Below, piece after piece: positions 14,941-22,855 of a stretch of DNA of 64,000 bases; position 1 is the first letter of the stretch, and every line of letters begins with the position of its first letter. The stretch is from Ruminococcaceae bacterium FB2012 (GTDB lineage: Bacteria > Bacillota > Clostridia > Oscillospirales > Ruminococcaceae), in contig FMXS01000005.1 of assembly GCA_900104495.1 (NCBI GenBank), positions 186,001 through 250,000 on the forward strand, given 5' to 3'. The notes under the pieces are model-generated. The model had not been told where the DNA came from and ran no database searches. It worked only from the letters and a program-made list of their open reading frames with translations. The position numbers and the translations under genes were made by a program.

Positions 14941-17900
14941 GCAGACTTACAGAAATAATGAAGCAGATCCCTCTGGACGAACTGACGGGAGATGTAGAAA
15001 TGAAAGAAAGAAACGAAAGAAATATTGAAGTCACCTCCGGCGGAGGCGGCGGTATGGTGGGCAGGCGCATCGGCCTTATCGGCACGGCGGCAGCCTGCGC
15101 GGTACTGGCGGCGGGAGGCGTGTTCGCCTACTCGAAGCTCTCCAAGTCCCCGGAGGACAAGAGAGCCACCAACATCACCAGCACCGTTGAGGGCCACAGC
15201 GAGGCATACTCGCGGAACTATGCGATCTATAAGGAATACTACGAGAAAAAGCTCGGCACGGACTTCTCCCTTATGGAGAAGTTTGTGAGCCCCCTTGAAG
15301 AGGAAAGCGAGGCCGCGGAGGTCGAGGGCTTAAAGCTCAGAGTGATCGGCACACGGAGTATAGGGGCGATGCTCAGAGTGGATATCGGTATCGGGAACCC
15401 CGAAAAAAAGCTGTATTATGTCAAGAGGGCTTTACAGGATGCCACCCTCACTCTTCCCAACGGCAGCTCTGTTGACGGCTACGGCGCCGTTACGCAGAAT
15501 CAGGAGGTCGATGCCGAAAACGCTGTCATCAGCTATGTATTCCCGAGGGATAATATCAAGAGCGGTGACAGGCTGAAACTCACGGTGGACAGTATCCGTT
15601 TCGGAAATATCACCGAGTTGAACGAAAACCCGCAGTCGGCGGAGCTGAAGGACTATACTGCGGAGTTCACCTATACCGCACCAGCAGTCGGCTATGATCA
15701 TACTGTAGAGACCGATATGGAATCGACCTGGTTTTCGTTTGATCCCGAATACAGCGACAATATCAAGGTGCGCGTCAAAGAGATAAACTACTCGGCAGCA
15801 GGTGCGTCGCTGAGATTCTCGATAGAGGGCGTGGAGGACGATTATCCCCAGAAGGTGCTTGACCTGCTCTGCGCCGGAAAGATCAGCGGCTATGACAAGG
15901 CAAAATACGAAAGCTATGCAGACTATCTGAACGCCACTGTGGAAGGCTTCGGAGCCTATAGGGAGGATATGGCATATATCGCCTCGGACGAGGGTTGTAT
16001 GCACTATCTTACAAGGTTCTCCAGCTCGAACCTTTGGATGCTTGATAAAGACAATGACAGCGGCGACCTCATCCTTTACAACGATTTCCTTGACGATCCT
16101 CTTCCCGTGGATAAGATCACCAAGTTTGTATTCGGCAGCGAGCAGACCGAGGTGCCTGTCCCCAGGACGGAGCAGGGCTCTCACAGCGAGGCCTACCGCA
16201 GGAACCTTGAAGCCTACAAGGCTTACTTCGCGGATATGAACATCGACTGGGACCTTGTGGAGAAGTCTGTGCATCCGCTGGAGAACGAAACTCCCACCGT
16301 GACCATGCATACCGACAAGGGCGACCTGAATGTGAAGATGATCGGTTGCCGGACTTCGGGGCCCTTCATCAGAGTTGATCTCGGCATCACAACGGATGCC
16401 AAGGAGTACGATTTTGGATACGACAGCTCCGAAAAGCCGAAGCTGTACCTGCCCGACGGCAGATACATCGAGGGCACCTTCATCAACGGCGTGAATCCCA
16501 AGGCTGTGGGCTTTGAGTTCCCGGCCTTCACCAAGGACGCCGACGGCGGCGAGATCCGCATCGAGGACGGCGCCCTGCTGAACTTCTCGCTGGAAGGCTT
16601 CTATACGGCACAGTTTGAGTATCAGTCCCCGGCGGACTACAGCTTCAGCATCGGCACCGAGATAGTGACCGAAACTTATCCCTTCGTGGAGTATCTCTCC
16701 CACACCGAAAAGGTGAAGATCAGGCACATCGCTTGGTCCGACACCGGCGCGGCCGTGACCTTCTCGGTAATGGATATGTCCGACGACTATCTCAGACAGG
16801 TGGAGGAGCAGCTTTGCAAAGCGGACTCCGATCCCGCATTCACCGGCTCGGAGAAATTCGTAACGGCGGTGGAGAACAGCGGCTATGAGCGTTATCTGTT
16901 CAGCGTCAAGGCCAACAACCCCCGCAGCGTGATGTTTGAACGTCTGAACAGCGGCGACTTCGTGGCCTACCGCGAGCTCTTTGACGCTCCCATAAAGGCC
17001 GACGAGATAGGCAGCTTCAAGTTCGGCATGGATCAGACCCCGGTATCCCTCGGGGAGCTGAATAAGTCCGAGCCGGTAAGCTCCGTCAGCGAGCAGCCCG
17101 TTGTGCCGATAAATATGGAGAACCTGGACATCTGTTCCTTTATCAAGATGCATTATGACGAGATGCCGCAGGAGGGCAGGAACGCAAAATATATCGCACA
17201 GCTGTCCGGCAGGATAAATGACTATGCCGTGGATCTCGACTTCGGCAGGACGCTGACGGTGAAGCTCCCCGACGGCAGAAAGGTGAGCCTTGAAAACATC
17301 ACCACCGCTAAGCTGGGAACTCTCCCCGAGAACAATATCAATACTCAGACAACGTTTGCCGGCACTCTCCCGGTGAGCGAGCTGGGCCTTGAAAACGGCA
17401 GCTATATAACGCTGATGATCGACGACCTATACGACGTAAACGGCGTCAAGTGGGCGGAGGGTCATTACGAACAGGGCTTCTTCATCAGCTATCCGGAGGA
17501 AGAGAACACTCCCTCCGCCGAATCCAACAGAAGCGTGTATCTGCTGAAAAGCGCAAAATTCTGCGACTGGTCCGACGAGAATGGCGAGTACAAGCTCGAC
17601 AAGATCGCAGCCGTGTATTCCGAGCCTACCGCAAGGACAATCAAGGGATTTGAAGGTATGGATATGCAGGCCGCAGGCCTTGTCACCGACGAATCGGGCA
17701 GGTTCATCGCTCCCGTGGTGGGTATCACCTGCGACGACCGCGACGGCGTGTTCCTCGACAAGGACCCCGTGAGGGCGCTCAGCGTGACCAATGACATCAT
17801 CCTCAAGACCTCCGACGGCAAGGAGATAAGACCCATCGGCGAAGGCTGGGCAGCCGAAGGCAGCAGCGGGATCATCTGCGCTCCCACATTTGATCTCAAA

Positions 17901-18014
17901 GACTTGGGCGAGGGCTCCCGCGGCAAGGCAACGCTGGTCATCAGGAAGCTGTTAAAGGACGACGGCACCGTAATTGCCGAAGGCGAATTCACAACAGAGA
18001 TCGTTCTGAGCTGA
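14937..18014 (+). CDS. Very large membrane-anchored anti-sigma-like protein with duplicated extracellular modules
   Basis: The 1025-residue protein begins with about 43 cytoplasmic residues (MSRLTEIMKQIPLDELTGDV), then one membrane helix near 45-65. About 960 extracellular residues follow. Two homologous modules start at residues 87 and 416, both with HSEAY-x-RN-x3-YK-x-Y, then EK-x-V-x-PLE, then a line ending RVD-x-GI. A third, different region covers roughly 730-1025. The ATGA overlap with the sigma gene and the topology suggest that the short tail holds the sigma factor and the ectodomain senses a signal. No classical anti-sigma zinc motif (HxxxCxxC) is present, so the role is inferred. 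It may belong to the DUF4179-type families, but I am not sure. Confidence 0.8.
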   Translation: MSRLTEIMKQIPLDELTGDVEMKERNERNIEVTSGGGGGMVGRRIGLIGTAAACAVLAAGGVFAYSKLSKSPEDKRATNITSTVEGHSEAYSRNYAIYKEYYEKKLGTDFSLMEKFVSPLEEESEAAEVEGLKLRVIGTRSIGAMLRVDIGIGNPEKKLYYVKRALQDATLTLPNGSSVDGYGAVTQNQEVDAENAVISYVFPRDNIKSGDRLKLTVDSIRFGNITELNENPQSAELKDYTAEFTYTAPAVGYDHTVETDMESTWFSFDPEYSDNIKVRVKEINYSAAGASLRFSIEGVEDDYPQKVLDLLCAGKISGYDKAKYESYADYLNATVEGFGAYREDMAYIASDEGCMHYLTRFSSSNLWMLDKDNDSGDLILYNDFLDDPLPVDKITKFVFGSEQTEVPVPRTEQGSHSEAYRRNLEAYKAYFADMNIDWDLVEKSVHPLENETPTVTMHTDKGDLNVKMIGCRTSGPFIRVDLGITTDAKEYDFGYDSSEKPKLYLPDGRYIEGTFINGVNPKAVGFEFPAFTKDADGGEIRIEDGALLNFSLEGFYTAQFEYQSPADYSFSIGTEIVTETYPFVEYLSHTEKVKIRHIAWSDTGAAVTFSVMDMSDDYLRQVEEQLCKADSDPAFTGSEKFVTAVENSGYERYLFSVKANNPRSVMFERLNSGDFVAYRELFDAPIKADEIGSFKFGMDQTPVSLGELNKSEPVSSVSEQPVVPINMENLDICSFIKMHYDEMPQEGRNAKYIAQLSGRINDYAVDLDFGRTLTVKLPDGRKVSLENITTAKLGTLPENNINTQTTFAGTLPVSELGLENGSYITLMIDDLYDVNGVKWAEGHYEQGFFISYPEEENTPSAESNRSVYLLKSAKFCDWSDENGEYKLDKIAAVYSEPTARTIKGFEGMDMQAAGLVTDESGRFIAPVVGITCDDRDGVFLDKDPVRALSVTNDIILKTSDGKEIRPIGEGWAAEGSSGIICAPTFDLKDLGEGSRGKATLVIRKLLKDDGTVIAEGEFTTEIVLS

Positions 18015-18021
18015 AAAATCA

Positions 18022-18112
18022 CCGCCGGCCCTGGCGCGGGCGGCGCATCTCCGCCGCAGGCAACGAGGTGCAGAAAAAAGATAGTGCTGCGGCGGGACTG
18101 AACAAAGTTGTG
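18022..18112 (+). repeat. Dispersed repeat A, copy 3
   Basis: The core stem is CCGCCGCAG (18051-18059) with CTGCGGCGG (18087-18095). Relative to copy 4 (CCGCCGCAA with TTGCGGCGG) the last pair is changed on both sides, so pairing is kept. It is followed by GACTGAACAAAG as in other copies. It begins 8 bases after the stop of the anti-sigma-like gene. Confidence 0.8.
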
Positions 18113-18154
18113 ACCCAAACGCGCAAAAACTATAATTTGCTTAGTAATAAAATC

Positions 18155-18185
18155 ACCGCCGTACAGTTCAACTCTGTACGGCGGT
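18155..18185. terminator. Bidirectional terminator between converging genes
   Basis: ACCGCCGTACAG (18155-18166) pairs perfectly with CTGTACGGCGGT (18174-18185). TTTTCTT follows on the plus strand and GATTTTATTA on the minus strand, so it can serve both the sigma operon and the glycosylase gene. Confidence 0.92.
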
Positions 18186-18192
18186 TTTCTTA

Positions 18193-18996
18193 TCAGCTGT
18201 TGTTTCGTATGTAGTGGAACAGATATTGCTGTGCCGTTCCCTCGAAGTCCTTGACGCAGTCGGGGAGGCCGTTGGGATACCATTTTTCCAGCGCCCGCTT
18301 CATCCACACATCCACGGGGAAGGCGTCGGTCTTGTGCATACCGAAAAGCAGAGTACACATAGCCACCTTAGGGCCCACGCCCTTGACGGTCATAAGCGCT
18401 TTCTGAGCGTCGGCAAGGGGAAGGGCGGCAATTCCGGAGAGGTCCAGCTCCCCGGAGGTGAGCTTTGAGACCGCGTCCACAAGATACTTGGCCCTGAACC
18501 CGGAGCGCAGGAAGGCAAGGCTTTCCTCGGTCTCGGGGGAGAGCTGTTCTATCGTCGGATAGCCGCCGTAATGCTCGGTGAGCCGTCCGATTATCCCCTT
18601 GATGCGTGGGATGTTGTTGTTCTGCGAGATTATGAAGCTGGAAAGAGCCTCCCAGCTGTCCTGCCGGAGAATGCGTATCCCTCCCGCGAAGGCGCAGGCT
18701 TTGGAAAGGGTGCCGTCCTCGGAGAAGCGTCGCTTGAGTTCCCCGTAGTCGGTGGACAAGTCCAAATAATCGTACCATTTGTCCAGCAGGTCCTGCTCCG
18801 TCGTGTCGTGCAGGCGGAAGACGCCGTCCCGTTTGTCTTCGGCGCTGATGCGCAGGAAGGAGTTGAGGTAATAGCCCTCGTAGGTGTCCGGGGCGGTCTT
18901 GACCCAGCGGAAAGCCTGTCCGCAGTCAAGGGTCTCGTCAAGGTCAAAATCGGGCTGGCGCAGGAGTATGTCCCCGCCGTCGATGCGGTAATCCAT
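18193..18996 (-). CDS. 8-oxoguanine DNA glycosylase (OGG1 type)
   Basis: Base-excision repair enzyme of the HhH-GPD superfamily, 267 residues from the ATG at 18996. VKGVGPKVAMC carries the helix-hairpin-helix and the catalytic lysine (K210). FPVDVW carries the essential aspartate (D229) 19 residues later, the same spacing as in human OGG1. The N-terminal domain (LDETLDCGQAFRWVK) is the OGG_N fold found in clostridial OGG proteins. ATG 19005 is also in frame, but AAAGG touches it directly, whereas it is 8-9 bases from 18996. The gene stops 7 bases from the shared terminator. nth lies 6 kb away, so two base-excision glycosylases are in this window. Confidence 0.93.
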   Translation of the reverse strand: MDYRIDGGDILLRQPDFDLDETLDCGQAFRWVKTAPDTYEGYYLNSFLRISAEDKRDGVFRLHDTTEQDLLDKWYDYLDLSTDYGELKRRFSEDGTLSKACAFAGGIRILRQDSWEALSSFIISQNNNIPRIKGIIGRLTEHYGGYPTIEQLSPETEESLAFLRSGFRAKYLVDAVSKLTSGELDLSGIAALPLADAQKALMTVKGVGPKVAMCTLLFGMHKTDAFPVDVWMKRALEKWYPNGLPDCVKDFEGTAQQYLFHYIRNNS

Positions 18997-19015
18997 AGTT
19001 TTCATCCTTTCCGGC

Positions 19016-20452
19016 TCAGGCGGCCGCTTCGGTTTGCTGTTTCTCGAAATAGACGTACCCGTAATAAGGCTTTATCCATTCCGCAAGGAATTCAGCCTTG
19101 GCTTTCAGACGGGGATATGCGGAGACCCTCTGTTCGGGCTCGAGGACGTCCTCCTGCATATACTGTTCAATGACCGTGGCTCTGTCCTCAAAGGGGCTGA
19201 CCTTGCCGTAGTCATTCACAAAATATATGTCCTCTTTCTTTTCCTCGCTGCCGATAGTGTTCCCGGAGGCAAGACTTCCCGTGATGAAGCCTTCGCTGTC
19301 GTAGCTGTAATTGAAGCCCTCCGGCAGAAGGGCGGCCCATTTGTCCTCGTCCATGGGATATTTGCGGTCCACGAGAAATTCCACCGCGTGCCACATTTCG
19401 TGGATAAGGATGCCGTCGTAGTAAAATGCTTCGGCGTCGCAGTAGGCGATATTCACCCACGCTCCAGTTTCCCAGGTGACGCCCGCCGCCCGGAATTCCC
19501 GGGATTCGTCCCTGCTGACCAGGTCGCTGACAACAGCAAGCCTCAGCCCGCCGCCCGCAGGGGTGACGAATCTGCGGAGAAACTCCTTCGGAAACCGTGA
19601 CAGCATCTGATCCAGCTTGTTGAGAGATTGATTCATATCTATCGGGTCTGAGTTTTCCCGGGTCATGGGATCCAGGTCGTATTCTTTATTCTCCGGCATA
19701 TCAAGGACTTCTTCGGCAATGTATATTTTCACACCGTATTTATCCTCGAGCCTGTCGGCTTTGGCACGCTGTTCGGAGAAACAGCCGTCCGGCTCGTGAT
19801 GAGGCAGTCCTTCGCTGTCGGGGAGCGCGGTGACATCTGCGGGATGCCTGTTTTCGGAAGCCAGCGCAGGATCAAGCATCAGCAGGACCGTGTACTGGTT
19901 TTCCTCGTCGCCGGGAGAGGCGGCAAAGAACCACCGCCCGCAGGGCAGAGCGCAGGCCGAGCAGCCGTATAGTCTGCTGTTTTCAAAATGTATCTCGGCG
20001 GTCTCCGCATTTGCGAGATCTAAGACTTTTAAATAGGTCTCCCAGTCGGAGCCGCCGGTGTTTGAGGCCGTCGCAAGGATATGGTCAGAATACTGCGAGG
20101 TGAAATACATACCGCTGATCTCCGGCACCGACAGGGTTTTCACGGAAGAGCCGTCGGCGAGGTCAAACAGCGTTACCGTGTGGCCGGAGCTGTCGTCGTT
20201 ATCTCCGAATGATTCTGCTGCCGCATAGCTTTTGGTAAGAAAAAGACTGTCGCAGTTTCGGATGTTCAGCTGCGCGATGCTCCTGCTGTCGGAAAGGCTG
20301 AAAAGCTCCGGTTTCAGACAGCCGTTGTTTTCGGCGGAGCGCCTGTCGGCGAGGCTGCTTTCCGCCCGTGAGGAAGATTCACCCTCTCCGCAGGAGGCTG
20401 CCGACAGCAGCATTAGCGCCGATGCCAAAAAAGCCAATGCTTTGCTTTTCAT
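19016..20452 (-). CDS. Putative secreted lipoprotein zinc metallopeptidase (HEMWH)
   Basis: The 478-residue protein starts with a lipoprotein signal peptide ending in LSAASC (lipobox cysteine at residue 21), so it should be anchored outside the membrane. A Ser-rich spacer leads to a region of about 180 residues with beta-propeller-like hydrophobic strands. The C-terminal half has ILIHEMWHAVEFL, with H351-E352-x-x-H355 as the zinc-binding gluzincin-type motif. FEDRATVIE about 75 residues later could give the third ligand. No substrate can be named and the family is not one I recognise with certainty. GAGGTGA precedes the ATG. It lies between the glycosylase and ybaK genes. Confidence 0.75.
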   Translation of the reverse strand: MKSKALAFLASALMLLSAASCGEGESSSRAESSLADRRSAENNGCLKPELFSLSDSRSIAQLNIRNCDSLFLTKSYAAAESFGDNDDSSGHTVTLFDLADGSSVKTLSVPEISGMYFTSQYSDHILATASNTGGSDWETYLKVLDLANAETAEIHFENSRLYGCSACALPCGRWFFAASPGDEENQYTVLLMLDPALASENRHPADVTALPDSEGLPHHEPDGCFSEQRAKADRLEDKYGVKIYIAEEVLDMPENKEYDLDPMTRENSDPIDMNQSLNKLDQMLSRFPKEFLRRFVTPAGGGLRLAVVSDLVSRDESREFRAAGVTWETGAWVNIAYCDAEAFYYDGILIHEMWHAVEFLVDRKYPMDEDKWAALLPEGFNYSYDSEGFITGSLASGNTIGSEEKKEDIYFVNDYGKVSPFEDRATVIEQYMQEDVLEPEQRVSAYPRLKAKAEFLAEWIKPYYGYVYFEKQQTEAAA

Positions 20453-20468
20453 TCCGTCACCTCGTTTT

Positions 20469-20957
20469 TCAGTCCTTGTCGGCTATTATATCCGCCGATT
20501 TCACGGGGACCAGCTTCCGCAGATCGTCGAGGGAAAGCTCTATCTGTAATCCCACTCGTCCGCCGCTGCAAAGTATCACGGGCTGACTTTCGGCGGTAAG
20601 GTGTATGAAGGTGGGAAACTGCTTTTTCATGCCGATAGGCGAGCATCCTCCGTGGACGTAGCCCGTAAGGGGCAGAAGTTCTTTGGCTTTGAGCATCTCC
20701 ACGGATTTCTCTCCTGCGGCTTTGGCAGCTTTTTTAAGGTCCAGCTCTTCGGCTACGGGCACCATGAAAACATAGTGCTGTCCCGACCGCGGAGCGGAGG
20801 TTATCAGCGTCTTGTAGACGCAGGCAGAGTCCTGCCCCAGCGTTTCCGCGATGACCGCCCCGGATGTCTCGGCGGGAAGGTCATGGGTGTGTTCTTTAAA
20901 AGGTATCTTTTTCTGTGCCAGCGCCCGTGTGGCGTTGGTCTTTTCTGTCGGTTTCAT
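20469..20957 (-). CDS. ybaK: Cys-tRNA(Pro)/Cys-tRNA(Cys) deacylase, YbaK family
   Basis: The 162-residue trans-editing protein hydrolyses Cys mischarged on tRNA(Pro). It has the YbaK domain signature VYKTLITSAP with the conserved lysine and the GGCSPIGMKKQ loop near residue 115. The length is standard. ATG 20957 is chosen because AAAGGA lies 7 bases upstream; an in-frame ATG at 20978 has no ribosome site. It is flanked on the same strand by the DUF4317 gene (28 bases upstream) and the metallopeptidase lipoprotein (16 bases downstream), so the three probably share a transcript from the promoter at 22155-22183. Confidence 0.94.
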   Translation of the reverse strand: MKPTEKTNATRALAQKKIPFKEHTHDLPAETSGAVIAETLGQDSACVYKTLITSAPRSGQHYVFMVPVAEELDLKKAAKAAGEKSVEMLKAKELLPLTGYVHGGCSPIGMKKQFPTFIHLTAESQPVILCSGGRVGLQIELSLDDLRKLVPVKSADIIADKD

Positions 20958-20985
20958 TTTATGTTCCTTTATTGTCATCTGTATA

Positions 20986-22119
20986 TTATTTTACGTTTGT
21001 CGGCATACCGTTGACCTCTACCTCGGGGTCGTCCAGGGAGATTATCAGACAGCGCTGGCCGTCTATCTTCTCGCAGCGGACCTTGTCCTGAGCGTCCCGG
21101 GAGATGTTCACGGTGATGGAGGGCGTGGTAAGTACGGTCCTGCGCTCGATAAGGTTCACGGCGGTGAGCTTGTTCTCTCCCATTGAGTTTTCAAACACCT
21201 GCGGGACGTGCTCCAGCTTCTCCTGGCTGACCCCCGACTCCCAAAGGATAGTTTTCAGTTCGTTGGGGCCTACGGTGGCGGGCTCGGTCTCGTGGGCGGT
21301 CTTGTCCACCAGCTCGCCGATCTTGTCGTTGACGGCGGTGATAAGCTCGTAGTCCAGTTCCTCGCCTACAACTTTCCCGAGGATGTTCCGGAAGGTCTCC
21401 TTCTCGTTCTTGAAGCTGAGGACGAACTCGCATCCCAGCAGGTCATCCACAACGGAGGTGTTGGGCTTGTTGGCGTTCTTGGAGTATACCAGCACGCCGT
21501 TGATGTCCGGCTGGCGGTCGGAGAACACCGGGAACAGGAAGCCGTCCGAGGGCATCTCCACGATGCGGTCGGCGGTGGTCTTCTTGACTATGGCGCTTTC
21601 CTCGTCCGAGAAGATAAGGCCGTCATAGCGAAGTTCCACGGGGCATATCGCCGTGATAATGAAGCAGTAATCGTACTCGCTCTCGGCGTCGTCGGTAAGC
21701 TCGTCGTTCCTGGTCTTTTTCAGCACGCTGTATGTGCAGTATGCCGAGAACACGGCGTAGGTGGAAACATACTGCATCTTCTCGACGATAGTGTTCAGAA
21801 AGGCGTCCACTTTTTCTTCGTCGGTGAAGCGGCTCTTCATCAGCTCGTACATAAAGGGCTGCATCCCGCCTTCAAGGTAAGCGTCCTTGGGGAAGGCGTA
21901 CTCTTTCAGATTCTTGCCGTAGGTCCCCGAGAGGGTCTTTTTGAGAATAGCCATGATAAGCTCGCTCTCGTCCTGGGGCAGAGCCGCAAACAGGTCGTTG
22001 GACTTGTATTTGATGTTCTTCTCGGCGTCCACGAAGGCCCTTACCACCTGTCCGACAGTGAAGAAGCCGCAGTCCTCCGAGAAATTCTTTTTGATCTCGC
22101 TGATCTCCTTTTTGTTCAT
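20986..22119 (-). CDS. DUF4317 protein
   Basis: The 377-residue soluble protein opens MNKKEISEIKKNFSEDCGFF, the hallmark of the DUF4317 family. The family is widespread in Firmicutes gut bacteria and has no established role. The body is alpha/beta with YDYCFIITAICPVELRYDGL in the middle. The C-terminal third (GVSQEKLEHVPQVFENSMGE) is the conserved family end. The length is typical. CGGAGG lies 7 bases before the ATG and a consensus promoter lies just upstream. It heads a likely three-gene run with ybaK and the lipoprotein peptidase. I do not propose a function. Confidence 0.88.
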   Translation of the reverse strand: MNKKEISEIKKNFSEDCGFFTVGQVVRAFVDAEKNIKYKSNDLFAALPQDESELIMAILKKTLSGTYGKNLKEYAFPKDAYLEGGMQPFMYELMKSRFTDEEKVDAFLNTIVEKMQYVSTYAVFSAYCTYSVLKKTRNDELTDDAESEYDYCFIITAICPVELRYDGLIFSDEESAIVKKTTADRIVEMPSDGFLFPVFSDRQPDINGVLVYSKNANKPNTSVVDDLLGCEFVLSFKNEKETFRNILGKVVGEELDYELITAVNDKIGELVDKTAHETEPATVGPNELKTILWESGVSQEKLEHVPQVFENSMGENKLTAVNLIERRTVLTTPSITVNISRDAQDKVRCEKIDGQRCLIISLDDPEVEVNGMPTNVK

Positions 22120-22154
22120 TGCGATACCTCCGTAATAAAAAATGCTTCCCGATA

Positions 22155-22183
22155 ATTATATCACGTTTCGGCAGATTTTTCAA
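22155..22183 (-). promoter_or_regulatory. Sigma-A promoter of the DUF4317-ybaK run
   Basis: TTGAAA (22178-22183) and TATAAT (22155-22160) on the minus strand are 17 bases apart. The start site is expected near 22148. Confidence 0.82.
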
Positions 22184-22211
22184 GACGGAAAAAAATAATT
22201 TCAAAAAACTC

Positions 22212-22240
22212 TTGACAAGCATCTGTTTATTTGCTATAAT
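22212..22240 (+). promoter_or_regulatory. Promoter of tRNA-Ala
   Basis: TTGACA (22212-22217) and TATAAT (22235-22240) are exactly 17 bases apart, 20 bases before the mature tRNA 5' end. Confidence 0.9.
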
Positions 22241-22259
22241 ATATAGGTACTGAAATTCC

Positions 22260-22335
22260 GGGGTATTAGCGCAGCTGGAAGCGCACCACACTGGCAGTGT
22301 GGGGGTCAGGGGTTCAAATCCCCTATACTCCACCA
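22260..22335 (+). tRNA. tRNA-Ala, anticodon GGC
   Basis: A 76-base cloverleaf with encoded CCA. The acceptor GGGGTAT (22260-22266) pairs with ATACTCC (22325-22331) and contains the G3-U70 wobble that marks tRNA-Ala. The anticodon stem CCACA/TGTGG encloses loop CTGGCAG, giving anticodon GGC (codon GCC). The T arm is CAGGGGTTCAAATCCCCT-like and the D loop is normal. It stands alone with its own promoter and terminator, so it is a single-gene unit. Confidence 0.97.
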
Positions 22336-22339
22336 AAGT

Positions 22340-22374
22340 CCGCCTTTTGCAGATATGCAGAGGGCGGTTTTTTT
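22340..22374 (+). terminator. Terminator of tRNA-Ala
   Basis: CCGCC (22340-22344) pairs with GGCGG (22363-22367) around a loop that itself can pair (TGCA), followed by seven T. Confidence 0.85.
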
Positions 22375-22416
22375 GTGCCCGTTTCCCGCTTTTTAGTGCT
22401 TTGTTCACAAAACATA

Positions 22417-22445
22417 TTGACAATTCCGCCGAAAAGTGGTATAAT
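22417..22445 (+). promoter_or_regulatory. Sigma-A promoter of the 82-residue protein gene
   Basis: TTGACA (22417-22422) and TATAAT (22440-22445) are 17 bases apart, giving a leader of about 57 bases before the ATG at 22509. Confidence 0.85.
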
Positions 22446-22508
22446 ATAATTCACACAAGGGATCAAGGAAGCATATAATGACCTTGATAGCACTAAGGAG
22501 GGCATATA

Positions 22509-22757
22509 ATGGAACTGAAAGAAACTATTGATCTGATGCTGTCGGAGAATAGAAAAGAAAGGCTCAAGGCCGAGTACTGGCAGACAAAGGTAAGACTGGA
22601 AAAGCTCAACACCTACATTTCCAAGCTCGAAGCGGGCGGAGAGCCCGACGTTGATGACAGCATCGACGTGCTCCAGGCTCAGAGCGCTGCTATGAACGAG
22701 TATCTGTATTTCCTGGATGTAAGAATGAAGATGTACGGTTTCCTGGATGCGGAGTGA
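22509..22757 (+). CDS. Short coiled-coil protein, unknown function
   Basis: An 82-residue, highly helical protein with two stretches of coiled-coil character: LSENRKERLKAEYWQTKVRL, and QAQSAAMNEYLYFLDVRMKM after an acidic break (GGEPDVDDS). The layout of arginine, tyrosine and leucine at regular spacing recalls small phage-derived helical-hairpin proteins (the 'crAss001_48 related' type), but the match is from memory and weak. It is a free-standing unit with a consensus promoter, an AAGGAGG ribosome site 7-8 bases before the ATG, and a terminator. No phage genes are near. The function is not known. Confidence 0.75.
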   Translation: MELKETIDLMLSENRKERLKAEYWQTKVRLEKLNTYISKLEAGGEPDVDDSIDVLQAQSAAMNEYLYFLDVRMKMYGFLDAE

Positions 22758-22797
22758 TCCCCCGGGAGGTCGGATGAACTGTCAGCAATAAGCAGAT

Positions 22798-22830
22798 ATG
22801 ACCTTATCGGTTTTCGGTGAGGTCATTTTT
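22798..22830 (+). terminator. Terminator after the 82-residue protein gene
   Basis: ATGACCT (22798-22804) pairs with AGGTCAT (22820-22826), extended by five inner pairs (TATCG with CGGTG, two of them wobble) around a GTTTT loop, and is followed by TTTTGTT. Confidence 0.85.
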
Positions 22831-22855
22831 GTTAAGACGGAACGGAGTGTGCAAA

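Noticed and set aside
15432..17153. 573-codon minus-strand open frame opposite the anti-sigma-like gene
   Set aside because: No ribosome site or domain; the plus frame has a signal-anchor and internal duplication that make sense as protein.
22509..22757. Prophage remnant suggested by the small helical protein
   Set aside because: No integrase, structural or lysis genes nearby and no att-like repeats at the adjacent tRNA-Ala.
22817..22855. Upstream GTG start for the patatin-like gene
   Set aside because: It lies within the stem of the preceding terminator; TTG 22856 has a properly spaced ribosome site.
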